Assembly: GCA_947503775.1 (NCBI GenBank)
Contig: CANNFE010000017.1
Location: 1-41,008 of the forward strand
Direction: 5' to 3'
DNA length: 41,008 bases
Source of the DNA: an uncultured Paracoccaceae bacterium
Lineage (GTDB): Bacteria; Pseudomonadota; Alphaproteobacteria; Rhodobacterales; Rhodobacteraceae
In this document: positions 16,822-24,648 of the stretch, in pieces
Layout of the letters: the number at the start of each line of letters is the position of its first letter
Numbering within the stretch: the stretch's first letter is position 1
Position numbers and translations under genes: made by a program
The notes under the pieces: generated by a model
The model's input: only the letters and a program-made list of their open reading frames with translations
Told to the model about the DNA's origin: nothing
Database searches by the model: none

Positions 16822-18447
16822 TCACGAGGCGCCCATCCGCCGGCGCAGCTCGAACTTCTGGATCTTGCCGGTCGAGGTCTTGGGCAACTCTCCGAACACG
16901 ACCGCCTTGGGCGTCTTGAACCCCGCCAGCCGCTCGCGGGCAAAGGCGATGATCTCGTCCTCCTGCGCCTCGGCCCCGTCCTTGAGCTCTACAAAAGCGC
17001 ATGGCACCTCGCCCCATTTGTCATCCGGCCTGGCCACCACCGCACAGAGCAGAACCGCCGGATGATGCATCAGGACCCCCTCGACTTCAACGGACGAGAC
17101 ATTCTCTCCGCCCGAGATGATGATGTCCTTGGCCCGGTCCGCGATTTGCAGATAGCCGTCCGGATGCTGGATGGCGATGTCACCCGACAAAAAGTAACCG
17201 GGAGCAAAGGCCTCGGCCGTCGCCTGCGGGTTGCGGTAATATCCCTTCATTACCGCATTGCCGCGCAGCCCGATCTCGCCCTGCATCCGGCCATCGCGGG
17301 GCACGGGCTTGCCGGCCTCGTCCAGCACTGCGGCCGGTTCCATCATCGGAAAGGCCACGCCCTGCCGCGCCTTCCGCGCCGCCCGCTCATCGCCGTCGAT
17401 CCCCTCCCAGTCTTGCTGCCACAGGCATTCGGTCACATGCCCATGGGTCTCCGTCAGCCCGTAGACATGCGTCACCTCGAACCCCATCGCCTCGATCCGT
17501 TCCAGCGTCGCCGCCGGCGGGGGTGCCCCGGCCGTAAAGACCCGCACCAGATGATCGACGACACGTCGCTCCTCCTGGGGTGCGTTGATCAGCATGTTCA
17601 ACACGATCGGAGCGCCCCCGAAATGCGTCACCCCCTCATCGGCAATCGCATCGAAGACGGCCTTCGCCGTCACGTTGCGGCAGCAGATGATCCGCCCGCC
17701 CAGCGCCGGTGCCATCCAGACATGGTGCCAGCCATTGCAGTGAAAAAGCGGGGGGATCTGCAGGATCACCGGAAAAAGCGTCATCCGCCAGCTGATCGGT
17801 GTGCCCATCGTCAGCAGATAGGCCCCGCGGTGACTATAGACCACGCCCTTCGGCTTGCCCGTCGTGCCGGATGTATAATTGAGCGACAAGCTCTCCCATT
17901 CATCTCCCGGCAGCACCCACTCGAATTCCGGATCGCCGGTGCCCAGAAAGTCCTCGTAATCCATCTGCTCGCCAAGCCCCGCAACCCCCGCTTCGGGATC
18001 CGGGACTTCGATGACCAGCGGGGCAGGACCGTCCATCGCAGCGACCGCCTCCATCGCGAGTGGCAGGAACTGGCTATCGGCGATCAAAACCGTCGCGCCG
18101 CCATGATCGAGGATATAGGCCACCGTCGCCACATCGAGCCGGATGTTGATCGTGTTCAGAACCGCCCCGCAGGCGGGTACCGCGAAATGCGCCTCGCATT
18201 GCGCAGGCACATTCGGCAAAAGCGTCGCCACGACCTGGCCCGGGGCCACCCCCGCCCGAACCAAAGCCGAGGCCAGCCGGGATACCCGCGCACAATAGTC
18301 CCCATAGCTCAGCCGAAGGCGCCCATAAACCAGCGCCTCCTCGCTTGGAAACACCTCTGCCGCGCGCAGAAGATGGCTCAGCGGCGTCAACGGCACGTAA
18401 TTCGCCGCACATTTGCCCAGACCCGTCTCGTCCTGCATCCAGCCCAT
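16822..18447 (-). CDS. DmdB-like acyl-CoA ligase (3-methylmercaptopropionyl-CoA ligase or medium-chain acyl-CoA synthetase)
   Basis: The 541-residue AMP-forming ligase activates an acid to its CoA thioester. NYTSGTTGKPKGVVYSHRG is the ATP loop, HVYGLTETHGHVTEC the adenylate motif, YFLSGDIAIQHPDGYLQIADR the hinge and KTSTGKIQKFELR the catalytic Lys region. The N-terminus GWMQDETGLGKCAANYVPLTPLSHLLRAA matches my recollection of roseobacter DmdB proteins, which load methylmercaptopropionate during DMSP demethylation. Closely related proteins act on plain fatty acids, so the substrate is not certain. ATG 18447 has GGGAGGAG upstream; a start 45 bp earlier is less likely. It diverges from the sulfotransferase gene and is followed by the membrane protein gene. 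Confidence 0.8.
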   Translation of the reverse strand: MGWMQDETGLGKCAANYVPLTPLSHLLRAAEVFPSEEALVYGRLRLSYGDYCARVSRLASALVRAGVAPGQVVATLLPNVPAQCEAHFAVPACGAVLNTINIRLDVATVAYILDHGGATVLIADSQFLPLAMEAVAAMDGPAPLVIEVPDPEAGVAGLGEQMDYEDFLGTGDPEFEWVLPGDEWESLSLNYTSGTTGKPKGVVYSHRGAYLLTMGTPISWRMTLFPVILQIPPLFHCNGWHHVWMAPALGGRIICCRNVTAKAVFDAIADEGVTHFGGAPIVLNMLINAPQEERRVVDHLVRVFTAGAPPPAATLERIEAMGFEVTHVYGLTETHGHVTECLWQQDWEGIDGDERAARKARQGVAFPMMEPAAVLDEAGKPVPRDGRMQGEIGLRGNAVMKGYYRNPQATAEAFAPGYFLSGDIAIQHPDGYLQIADRAKDIIISGGENVSSVEVEGVLMHHPAVLLCAVVARPDDKWGEVPCAFVELKDGAEAQEDEIIAFARERLAGFKTPKAVVFGELPKTSTGKIQKFELRRRMGAS

Positions 18448-18559
18448 AGCCCGCTCCTCCCGCGTCCTTCTCCCGCCGGCATCTTGCCGCACCGAAGGCC
18501 GTTCTTTCCAGCAGAATGATCATTTGCACCGCATAGGTTCGCCGGGCCATGTTTGACCG

Positions 18560-19219
18560 ATGATCCTCTCCCGGCAACGCCGCTATATCTTCGTGCATAT
18601 TCCCAAGACTGGTGGGACCTCCATGGCGCTGGCGCTCGAGGACCACGCGCTTGCCGATGATATTCTGGTTGGCGATACGCCAAAGGCCCAAAGACGCAAG
18701 CATCGCCTCAAGGACGTCAGGACAGCGGGTCGCCTCTGGAAACACAGCACAATCGCCGATGCCGAGGGCCTTCTAACCCAAAGCGACCTCGACACCTGCT
18801 TCATCTTCACGTTGGTGCGCAACCCATGGGACCGGATGCTCAGCCTCTATCACTGGCTCAAGGGGCAATCCTTCGCCCATCCTGCCGTCCCGCTGGCAAA
18901 GACGCTGAGCTTCGCTGAGTTCATCCGCCACCGGACGATCCGCGCGGGCTTCTCTGTCTCATCGAGCTTCTATCTGCGCGACCGAAACGGCAGGGACTGC
19001 GCGGATCTTTATATTCGACTTGAACATCTTGCCAACGATATCGCCCCGCTCGAGGCCCATATGGGCTTCAAGCTGGCCCTGCCTAGATCCAACGCATCCG
19101 AGCGTCCGAAAGACTACCGCGCGGCCTATACGGAGGCGGATGCCGAGGTGATCGGCGACATGTGCAAATCCGACATCGCTCGCTTTGGCTACAGGTTTGA
19201 GGACGGACCGGCCCCCTGA
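18560..19219 (+). CDS. Sulfotransferase family protein
   Basis: The 219-residue product has the two PAPS-binding elements of Golgi-type/Stf sulfotransferases. One is the 5'-phosphosulfate loop FVHIPKTGGTSMALAL (about residues 11-26), the other the 3'-phosphate motif FTLVRNPWDRMLSLYHWL (about 84-101). It would move sulfate from PAPS to a hydroxyl or amine of a carbohydrate, lipid or small molecule; the acceptor cannot be inferred. No signal peptide or membrane segment is seen, so it should act in the cytoplasm. It is divergent from the DmdB-like gene (112-bp gap) and stands alone. No Shine-Dalgarno sequence is clear. A hairpin cluster starts 60 bp after its stop. Confidence 0.8.
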   Translation: MILSRQRRYIFVHIPKTGGTSMALALEDHALADDILVGDTPKAQRRKHRLKDVRTAGRLWKHSTIADAEGLLTQSDLDTCFIFTLVRNPWDRMLSLYHWLKGQSFAHPAVPLAKTLSFAEFIRHRTIRAGFSVSSSFYLRDRNGRDCADLYIRLEHLANDIAPLEAHMGFKLALPRSNASERPKDYRAAYTEADAEVIGDMCKSDIARFGYRFEDGPAP

Positions 19220-19233
19220 TCCGAACGCGCGCC

Positions 19234-19268
19234 TCTTCATCTGGCCAAAAATATGCCCGCCGGAGGCT
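19234..19268 (-). repeat. Copy of the CATCTGGCCAAAAATATGC motif with adjoining GCCGGAGGCT
   Basis: The sequence is closely similar to 15658-15692 and shares its first half with 24137-24164 and 24327-24355. On the minus strand a weak hairpin (GCCTCCGGCGGGC) is followed by ATATTTTTGG, so it could act as a second terminator for the fadJ-like operon. Confidence 0.5.
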
Positions 19269-19280
19269 GAGGACCGTCTT

Positions 19281-19305
19281 TGAAAGGCTCCAGTGGAGCC
19301 TTTCA
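19281..19305. terminator. Perfect 11-bp hairpin, probable terminator
   Basis: TGAAAGGCTCC (19281-19291) pairs with GGAGCCTTTCA (19295-19305) around an AGT loop. It sits between convergent genes, 61 bp after the sulfotransferase stop. No long T-run follows on either strand, so terminator function is plausible rather than certain. Confidence 0.5.
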
Positions 19306-19312
19306 GATCTGA

Positions 19313-19327
19313 AGGGTCGAAGACCCT
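19313..19327. repeat. Short hairpin AGGGTC-GAA-GACCCT
   Basis: This is a perfect 6-bp stem with a GAA loop, 8 bp after the preceding hairpin. It is one of four hairpins in 160 bp. Confidence 0.45.
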
Positions 19328-19380
19328 CAACGAGATCCACCGCATCGAGCACCTCCGCACCCGCACGCACGGCAGAGGAA

Positions 19381-19408
19381 AGGGCGCGGTCCGCAAGGAC
19401 CGCGCCCT
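19381..19408 (-). terminator. Perfect 12-bp GC-rich hairpin after the fadJ-like gene
   Basis: AGGGCGCGGTCC (19381-19392) pairs perfectly with GGACCGCGCCCT (19397-19408) across GCAA. On the minus strand it lies 54 bp after the fadJ-like stop and is followed by TTTCC. This makes it the most likely terminator of the beta-oxidation operon. A weaker GGCCC-GAA-GGGCC hairpin is at 19425-19437. Confidence 0.6.
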
Positions 19409-19462
19409 CTGGCGACAGGCGCAGGGCCCGAAGGGCCTGGAGGCCTGGCGCAATACCTCGCG

Positions 19463-21658
19463 TCAGGCTGCAGCCTTCGCCTCCGCACCGAAGCGTCCGT
19501 AAAAGCTCTGACCTTTCTCCGCCATCTCCCGCAGCAGCGCCGGACAGGCAAACCGCTCTCCGAACTCGGCGGTCAGCTGATCGCACCGCTCTGCTGCATA
19601 AGGCGCGCCGATGATGTCGAGCCAGGAGAACGGGCCGCCCGACCAGGGCGCAAAGCCCCAGCCGAGGATCGCACCGACATCGCCTTCGCGGATATCCTCG
19701 AGCACGCCGTCCTCCAGCGCACGCACCGCCTCGAGCACCTGTGCAAAGAGCAGGCGATGCTGCACATCGACAAGCTCCGGCTGTTCGCCGGCCACCGGAT
19801 ATCTCGCCTCGAGCCCGTCCCAAAGCCCCTGCCGCTTGCCCTTCTCGTCATAGGCGTAAAAGCCCGCCTTGGACTTGCGGCCCAGACGACCCTCGCTCTC
19901 CATCCAGAAGAGCACCTCGTCGACCTCCTCGTTCGGGTAGTCGTCGCCCATCGCGGCCTTGGTCGCCTTTGCGATCTTCACGCCCAGATCGATCGACGTC
20001 TCGTCGGTCAGCTGCAGCGGGCCCAGAGGCATCCCCACCAGCTTTGCCGCATTCTCGATCAGGGCGGGCTCCACGCCCTCCTTCACCATGCGGATCCCTT
20101 CGTTGATATAGGGGATGATGCAGCGGTTGGCGTAAAAGAAGCGCTCGTCATTGACGACGATCGGCGTCTTGCGGATCTGGCGCACGAAATCGAGCGCCTT
20201 GGCCACGGCGCGCGGCCCGGTTTCCTTGCCCTTGATGATCTCGACCAGCATCATCTTGTCGACGGGCGAGAAGAAATGGATCCCGATGAACTGCTCGGGC
20301 CGTTTGGAGGCTTTCGCCAATTCGCTGATCGGCAGGGTCGAGGTGTTGGTGGCAAAGATACAGTCCTCGCCCACGACCTCTTCGACAGCCTCGGTGACGG
20401 TCGCCTTGATGCCCGGATCCTCGAACACCGCCTCGACGATCAAATCACAGCCCGCCAGCGCCGCATAGTCGGTCGTGGCCGTAATCAGCCCCAGCACCTG
20501 CGCCTTCTTCTCCTCGGTCGCCTTCTTCCGCGCGATCCCCTTGTCCATATAATCGGCTGTGTAGGACTTGCCTTTCTCCGCCGCCTCCTGCTTCTGGTCG
20601 AGCAGCACGACCTCGATCCCCGCAAGAGCCGAGACCAGGGCGATCCCCGCCCCCATCATACCGGCACCCAGAACGCCGACCTTCTTCACCGTCTGATCAG
20701 ACACATCCGGGCGGTTCGCACCCTTCTCCAGCGCTTCCTTGTTGATGAAAAGCGACCGGATCATCGCAGAGGAGGACGGGTTCAGCAGAACGTTCGTGAA
20801 CCACCGCGCCTCGATCTTCAGCGCCGTGTCGAAGGGCGCCATCGCGCCCTCATAGACCGCTGAAAGCAGCGCCTTCGCTGCCGGATAGACGCCCTGCGTC
20901 TTGCCGTTCACCATCGCCGAGGCGCCGACGAAGGTCATGAAGCCGGCCGGATGATAGGGCGCGCCGCCCGGCATCTTGTAGCCCTTCTCGTCCCAGGGCT
21001 TGACGATCTTCGGTTCCGACAGAACCCATTCCTTCGCAGCTGCCAGCGGATCGTCCACGACCTCGTCGATGACGCCTGCGGCCTTCGCCTTCTTGGGATC
21101 GTTCAGCTTGCCCTCAAGCAGCAGCGGAGACGCCGCCATCGCCCCCATCTTGCGTACCAGCCGTGTCGTGCCGCCCGCGCCGGGGAAGATGCCGACCATG
21201 ATCTCTGGCAGGCCGATCTTGGCCTTCGGGTTGTCGGCGCAGAAGATCCGGTGGCAGGCCAGCGGGATCTCAAGACCGATGCCCAATGCGGTCCCCGGCA
21301 AGGCCGCCGCGATCGGCTTGCCGCCCTTGTTGGTCTTCTCGTCCATGCCCGCGCGTTCGATCCGGCGCAGGACGCCATGCATGTCCATCACACCTTCAAA
21401 GAGCGATTTGGCCGGATCGTCTCCGCCCTCATCCTTCATCTTGGCGATGATGTTCAGATCCATTCCCCCCGCGAACGAACCCTCCTTGCCAGAGGTGATC
21501 ACGATCCCCTTGACCGCCTCGTCGGCGAGGGCCTCGCCCACCAGCCGATCAAGATCCTCGAAGCCCTGCTGGTTCATCACGTTCATGGACTTGCCCTGGG
21601 TATCCCAGGTGATCACGGCGACGCCATCGGCATCGGTCGCACTTGTGAAATCGGTCAT
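19463..21658 (-). CDS. fadJ: Enoyl-CoA hydratase / 3-hydroxyacyl-CoA dehydrogenase fusion (FadJ/FadB type)
   Basis: This 731-residue multifunctional beta-oxidation protein hydrates 2-enoyl-CoA and oxidises the 3-hydroxyacyl-CoA with NAD. Residues about 1-200 are a crotonase (oxyanion segments SGKEGSFAGGMDL and PGTALGIGLEIPLACH; ARIGLPE-like KAKIGLPEIMVGIFPGAGGT). Residues about 325-505 are the NAD-binding half (KKVGVLGAGMMGAGIA). The C-terminal dehydrogenase part covers about 510-720 (IHFFSPVDKMMLVEII, NRCIIPYINEGIRM, PFSWLDIIG). It ends a minus-strand run with GST, thiolase and an NTF2-like gene; the thiolase supplies the last beta-oxidation step. The gap to the upstream gene is 10 bp. FadJ versus FadB naming is arbitrary here. 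Confidence 0.92.
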   Translation of the reverse strand: MTDFTSATDADGVAVITWDTQGKSMNVMNQQGFEDLDRLVGEALADEAVKGIVITSGKEGSFAGGMDLNIIAKMKDEGGDDPAKSLFEGVMDMHGVLRRIERAGMDEKTNKGGKPIAAALPGTALGIGLEIPLACHRIFCADNPKAKIGLPEIMVGIFPGAGGTTRLVRKMGAMAASPLLLEGKLNDPKKAKAAGVIDEVVDDPLAAAKEWVLSEPKIVKPWDEKGYKMPGGAPYHPAGFMTFVGASAMVNGKTQGVYPAAKALLSAVYEGAMAPFDTALKIEARWFTNVLLNPSSSAMIRSLFINKEALEKGANRPDVSDQTVKKVGVLGAGMMGAGIALVSALAGIEVVLLDQKQEAAEKGKSYTADYMDKGIARKKATEEKKAQVLGLITATTDYAALAGCDLIVEAVFEDPGIKATVTEAVEEVVGEDCIFATNTSTLPISELAKASKRPEQFIGIHFFSPVDKMMLVEIIKGKETGPRAVAKALDFVRQIRKTPIVVNDERFFYANRCIIPYINEGIRMVKEGVEPALIENAAKLVGMPLGPLQLTDETSIDLGVKIAKATKAAMGDDYPNEEVDEVLFWMESEGRLGRKSKAGFYAYDEKGKRQGLWDGLEARYPVAGEQPELVDVQHRLLFAQVLEAVRALEDGVLEDIREGDVGAILGWGFAPWSGGPFSWLDIIGAPYAAERCDQLTAEFGERFACPALLREMAEKGQSFYGRFGAEAKAAA

Positions 21659-21668
21659 GGTTCTCTCC

Positions 21669-22229
21669 TCAATCTCGGTTCGTATCCGGCATTTCGCCGG
21701 GTCCAGCGGGGCTCGGCCCGTCCGGACGGATTTTCTGGTTCGCCTCGACCATCACCTGCGTGAACAGCGACGGATCGGGCAGGGCGTTTTGCGAGGACGC
21801 GGCCTTCCAGCGCGTGCCCCGGCGGTGAATGATCGACGTCACCGGAAACGGATCCTCGACGTAAACTCCATCTCTTAGGCACGAGGACACATGCGTTCCC
21901 TCGATCGTATTGGGGCCGCGGAACTGGGCCGCGACGCAGCTGCGTACGAATTGGGTGATCCCCACCTGATCGAGCCGCTTGCGGAACGTATCGAACATCA
22001 CGTGAAGATCGTCTTTCGTTCGCATCGTGATCTCGTCCTCGAAGGTCGCCAACGTGAACGGACATTCGACCGCCTCACAATAGGCGTCGAAATCCCCGGT
22101 CTCGTAAGCCATCCCCATCCGGTCAAGCATCTCCTGATAGTGCTCCTTGGCCTTTTCAGGACTCAGGTCTCCGGCCGCAGGGTCGTGGGGCAGCATACCG
22201 CTTGCGTCCCCATGGCCGGAACTCGTCAT
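21669..22229 (-). CDS. NTF2/SnoaL-like protein inside the beta-oxidation operon
   Basis: The 186-residue protein has no signal peptide or membrane segment. Residues about 30-150 ([35 protein letters not shown] to [21 protein letters not shown]) show the helix-then-sheet order of NTF2/SnoaL-like domains, which are often small-molecule binding or isomerase folds. No catalytic dyad can be assigned. The ATG at 22229 is only one base from a GAGAGGG. ATG 22196 ([10 protein letters not shown]) has GGGGA at better spacing, so the real protein may be 11 residues shorter. It lies 5 bp after the thiolase stop and 10 bp before fadJ, a placement that implies a role in the same pathway. Confidence 0.6.
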   Translation of the reverse strand: MTSSGHGDASGMLPHDPAAGDLSPEKAKEHYQEMLDRMGMAYETGDFDAYCEAVECPFTLATFEDEITMRTKDDLHVMFDTFRKRLDQVGITQFVRSCVAAQFRGPNTIEGTHVSSCLRDGVYVEDPFPVTSIIHRRGTRWKAASSQNALPDPSLFTQVMVEANQKIRPDGPSPAGPGEMPDTNRD

Positions 22230-22234
22230 CCCTC

Positions 22235-23449
22235 TCAGACCCGTTCGATGATGGTGGCCGCGCCCATGCCGGAGGCGACGCAGAGCGTTGCGAGGCCAAC
22301 CTCCTTGTCGGCGCGCTCCATCTCGTCGAGCAGCGTGCCGACGATAATCGCGCCGGACGCGCCCAGCGGATGGCCCATCGCGATCGCCCCGCCATTGACG
22401 TTGAGCTTGTCGTGATCGACGTCGAACCGCTGCATGAACCGCAGCACGACCGAGGCGAAGGCCTCGTTGACCTCGAACAGATCGATATCGCCGATCTGCA
22501 TTCCATGATCGGCCAGGATCTTTTCCGTCACCGGAACAGGGCCGGTCAGCATGATCGTCGGATCCGTGCCGATCTTGGACGTCGCGCGAATACGCGCGCG
22601 CGGCGTGAGGCCATTGGCCTCGCCAAAGGCCTTGTCGCCCACCAGCACGGCGGCGGCCCCGTCCACGATGCCAGAGGAATTGCCCGCATGGTGGATGTGA
22701 TTGATCGCTTCCAGATGCGGGTATTTCATGATCGCGATCTTGTCGAAGCCGGGCATCACCTCGCCCATCTCCTTGAACGAGGCTTTGAGCGCGCCGAGCG
22801 ACTGCATGTCGGTGCCGGGGCGCATGTATTCGTCATGGCTCAGGATCTCGACCCCGTTCACGTCACGCACGGTGAGGACCGACTTGTCGAACCGATTGTC
22901 GTCCCAGGCGGCCTTCGCGCGCTTCTGGCTTTCGACCGCATAGGCATCGGCATCGTCCCGGCTGATCCCGTATTCGGTGGCGATGATATCGGCCGAGATC
23001 CCCTGCGGCACGAAATAGGTCTCCATCGCGATCGACGGATCGACGGCGATCGCCGCGCCGTCCGATCCCATGGCGACGCGTCCCATCATCTCGACCCCGC
23101 CCGCGATGTAGCCGTGACCAGCCTCGCCGCGCACCTGATTGGCGGCAAGGTTCACCGCCTCCATGCCGGACGCGCAGAAGCGGTTGATCGACAGGCCCGG
23201 GATCCGCTCATCCAGATCCGACGCAAGAACGGCGGTCCGCGCCAGACATCCGCCCTGTTCCATGACCTGCGTGGCATTGCCCCAGATCACGTCCTCGACG
23301 GCATGTCCCTCGAGGCCGCTGCGCTCTTTGATCGCGTTGAGCGTCAGTGCAGAGAGCCGCGCCGCGGTCACTTCATGCAAGGCGCCGTCCTTGCGGCCCT
23401 TCCCGCGCGGTGTGCGCACGGCGTCGTAGATATAGGCCTCTTGGGTCAT
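22235..23449 (-). CDS. fadA: Acetyl-CoA C-acyltransferase (thiolase)
   Basis: The 404-residue thiolase cleaves 3-ketoacyl-CoA with CoA to acetyl-CoA and a shortened acyl-Co[21 protein letters not shown] holds the nucleophilic Cys, [15 protein letters not shown] the NEAF motif, [18 protein letters not shown] the catalytic His and [19 protein letters not shown] the C-terminal Cys. The pairing with the adjacent fadJ-like gene marks it as degradative rather than biosynthetic. ATG 23449 is preferred because GAGGAGA precedes it and [18 protein letters not shown] is a typical thiolase N-terminus; an upstream ATG at 23464 touches the stop of the GST gene. Confidence 0.92.
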   Translation of the reverse strand: MTQEAYIYDAVRTPRGKGRKDGALHEVTAARLSALTLNAIKERSGLEGHAVEDVIWGNATQVMEQGGCLARTAVLASDLDERIPGLSINRFCASGMEAVNLAANQVRGEAGHGYIAGGVEMMGRVAMGSDGAAIAVDPSIAMETYFVPQGISADIIATEYGISRDDADAYAVESQKRAKAAWDDNRFDKSVLTVRDVNGVEILSHDEYMRPGTDMQSLGALKASFKEMGEVMPGFDKIAIMKYPHLEAINHIHHAGNSSGIVDGAAAVLVGDKAFGEANGLTPRARIRATSKIGTDPTIMLTGPVPVTEKILADHGMQIGDIDLFEVNEAFASVVLRFMQRFDVDHDKLNVNGGAIAMGHPLGASGAIIVGTLLDEMERADKEVGLATLCVASGMGAATIIERV

Positions 23450-23464
23450 CGTCAGTCTCCTCAT

Positions 23465-24100
23465 TCAGGCCCGATCCGCAGGGGAGCCGGGCATCAGATC
23501 GTAAGGGCGTTTCCAACCGGGCAGGGCCTCGATGCGGCTCAGCCAGCGGTCGATATTGGGATAGGCGGCGCGGTCGAACCCGAAGGGCTCGTCGTAGAAC
23601 AGATAGCCGCAATTGGCGAAATCCGCGATGGTCGGCCCGCCGCCTGCAAGCCAGTCGCGGTCCTCGAGATTGGCCTCCAGAACCTTCAGCGCAGGTGTCA
23701 GCCGCATCGCCATGAACGCATTGGCATCGGCGTTGCGCTTGTCCTCGGGCAGGAAGTTCATATTGAACCTCAACGGCCCGGCCACGCCCGACATCTTGTG
23801 ATTATCAAAGAGCAGCCAGCGCAGAATCTGGCGCCGTTCATTGCCATTCGCCCAGCCAAAGCGGCCGCTTGTCTCGGCGACATAATCCTGGATCGCGCCC
23901 GATTGGCTCAGGACGTAATCGCCATCGACCATGACCGGCACTTCGCCCATCGGATTGAGTGCCCGAAACTCAGGAGCGCGGGTCGCACCGCCAAAAAAGT
24001 CGACAAAGACCGGCTCCCAGTCGAGCCCCGAAAGCTCGAGCGTCAGCGCCGCCTTGTAGGCGTTTCCGCTTTCGCCGAAGCAATGAAGCTGGATCGTCAT
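23465..24100 (-). CDS. Glutathione S-transferase family protein
   Basis: The 211-residue product has a thioredoxin-like N-terminal domain (residues 1-78: QLHCFGESGNAYKAALTLEL, then VPVMVDGDYVLSQSGAIQDYV with the Ser that binds the glutathione gamma-glutamyl group). An all-helical C-terminal domain follows (ADFANCGYLFYDEP, NIDRWLSRIEALPGW). Such GSTs are common beside acyl-CoA pathway genes in this family, but the electrophile is unknown; removal of a reactive enoyl compound is one possibility. GGAGGGG before ATG 24100 fixes the start. The thiolase start is 15 bp downstream. A large inverted-repeat structure lies just upstream. Confidence 0.85.
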   Translation of the reverse strand: MTIQLHCFGESGNAYKAALTLELSGLDWEPVFVDFFGGATRAPEFRALNPMGEVPVMVDGDYVLSQSGAIQDYVAETSGRFGWANGNERRQILRWLLFDNHKMSGVAGPLRFNMNFLPEDKRNADANAFMAMRLTPALKVLEANLEDRDWLAGGGPTIADFANCGYLFYDEPFGFDRAAYPNIDRWLSRIEALPGWKRPYDLMPGSPADRA

Positions 24101-24136
24101 CGCGCCCCTCCGATCGGTCCGCCCGGCTGCCATGTG

Positions 24137-24355
24137 GGATTTGCATATTTTTGGCCAGATGAAGCGGTAATCCCTCTCCTTGGTAACCGCCCGTTAAGGT
24201 TAACGCGGCTATCCTCGAGAGGCGGTACAGGCTGGCAAGCCGATGACCGCGCCAGGTGAAGCTCCACTTCGGGCGGGCAGGTCGATCCAGATTGCCGGCC
24301 CGCCTGAAGTGGAGCGGATCGCGGCTCTTCATCTGGCCAAAAATATGCAAAATCC
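24137..24355. repeat. Nested inverted-repeat element (219 bp)
   Basis: Outer arms: 24137-24164 (28 bp, GGATTTGCATATTTTTGGCC then AGATGAAG) and its inverted copy 24327-24355, identical except for one extra A. Inner arms: 24261-24278 (GCTCCACTTC-G-GGCGGGC) and 24298-24315, complementary with one mismatch around a 19-base loop. An inverted TTAACCTTAACG copy also lies inside. It could be a MITE-like repeat or an RNA structure separating two parts of the operon. No target-site duplication was found. Confidence 0.6.
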
Positions 24356-24362
24356 AAAGCCA

Positions 24363-24596
24363 TCAGTCGGGTCTTCCACTTGACCCGCCGGGCGCGCCAT
24401 ATTCGGCGATGAACCCGTCGAAGGCCGCTGCAAGCCGATCAGGGTCGGCGATGATATCGAGATTCTCCAAAAGCACCGTCAGCAGATAGTTATTCCCAAG
24501 CCCGTATTCATCATTGAGAGCCCGCAAACGCGTATAGGCGTCTTCGGTCAGCGCGGCCGAAAACCGTTTGGGCAGCGGCAGACGTTTTTTTGCCAT
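24363..24596 (-). CDS. Small ribbon-helix-helix-like protein
   Basis: This 77-residue basic protein begins MAKKRLPLPKRFSAALTEDAYTRLRALNDEYGLGNNYLL. A strand-like basic N-terminus (PKRFSAALTEDAYTRLRALN) followed by two helices resembles CopG/Arc DNA-binding proteins, but the match is by eye only. If correct, it would bind DNA as a dimer and might control the surrounding acyl-CoA operon. ATG 24596 has GGGAGG 7 bp ahead. It lies 52 bp after the acyl-CoA dehydrogenase stop and is followed by the nested inverted repeat before the GST gene. Confidence 0.6.
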   Translation of the reverse strand: MAKKRLPLPKRFSAALTEDAYTRLRALNDEYGLGNNYLLTVLLENLDIIADPDRLAAAFDGFIAEYGAPGGSSGRPD

Positions 24597-24648
24597 CGGG
24601 ACCTCCCATCACGATGACGGGCGGCCATATAGGCCGCCCGAAAGGTCT

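Noticed and set aside
16813-18519. A 568-codon open frame opposite the DmdB-like gene
   Set aside because: It is a shadow of a complete, motif-verified acyl-CoA ligase and has no ribosome site or recognisable domain.
22202-24259. A 685-codon open frame opposite the thiolase and GST genes
   Set aside because: It crosses two real genes in the opposite strand and reads as His/Arg/Asp-rich low-complexity sequence.
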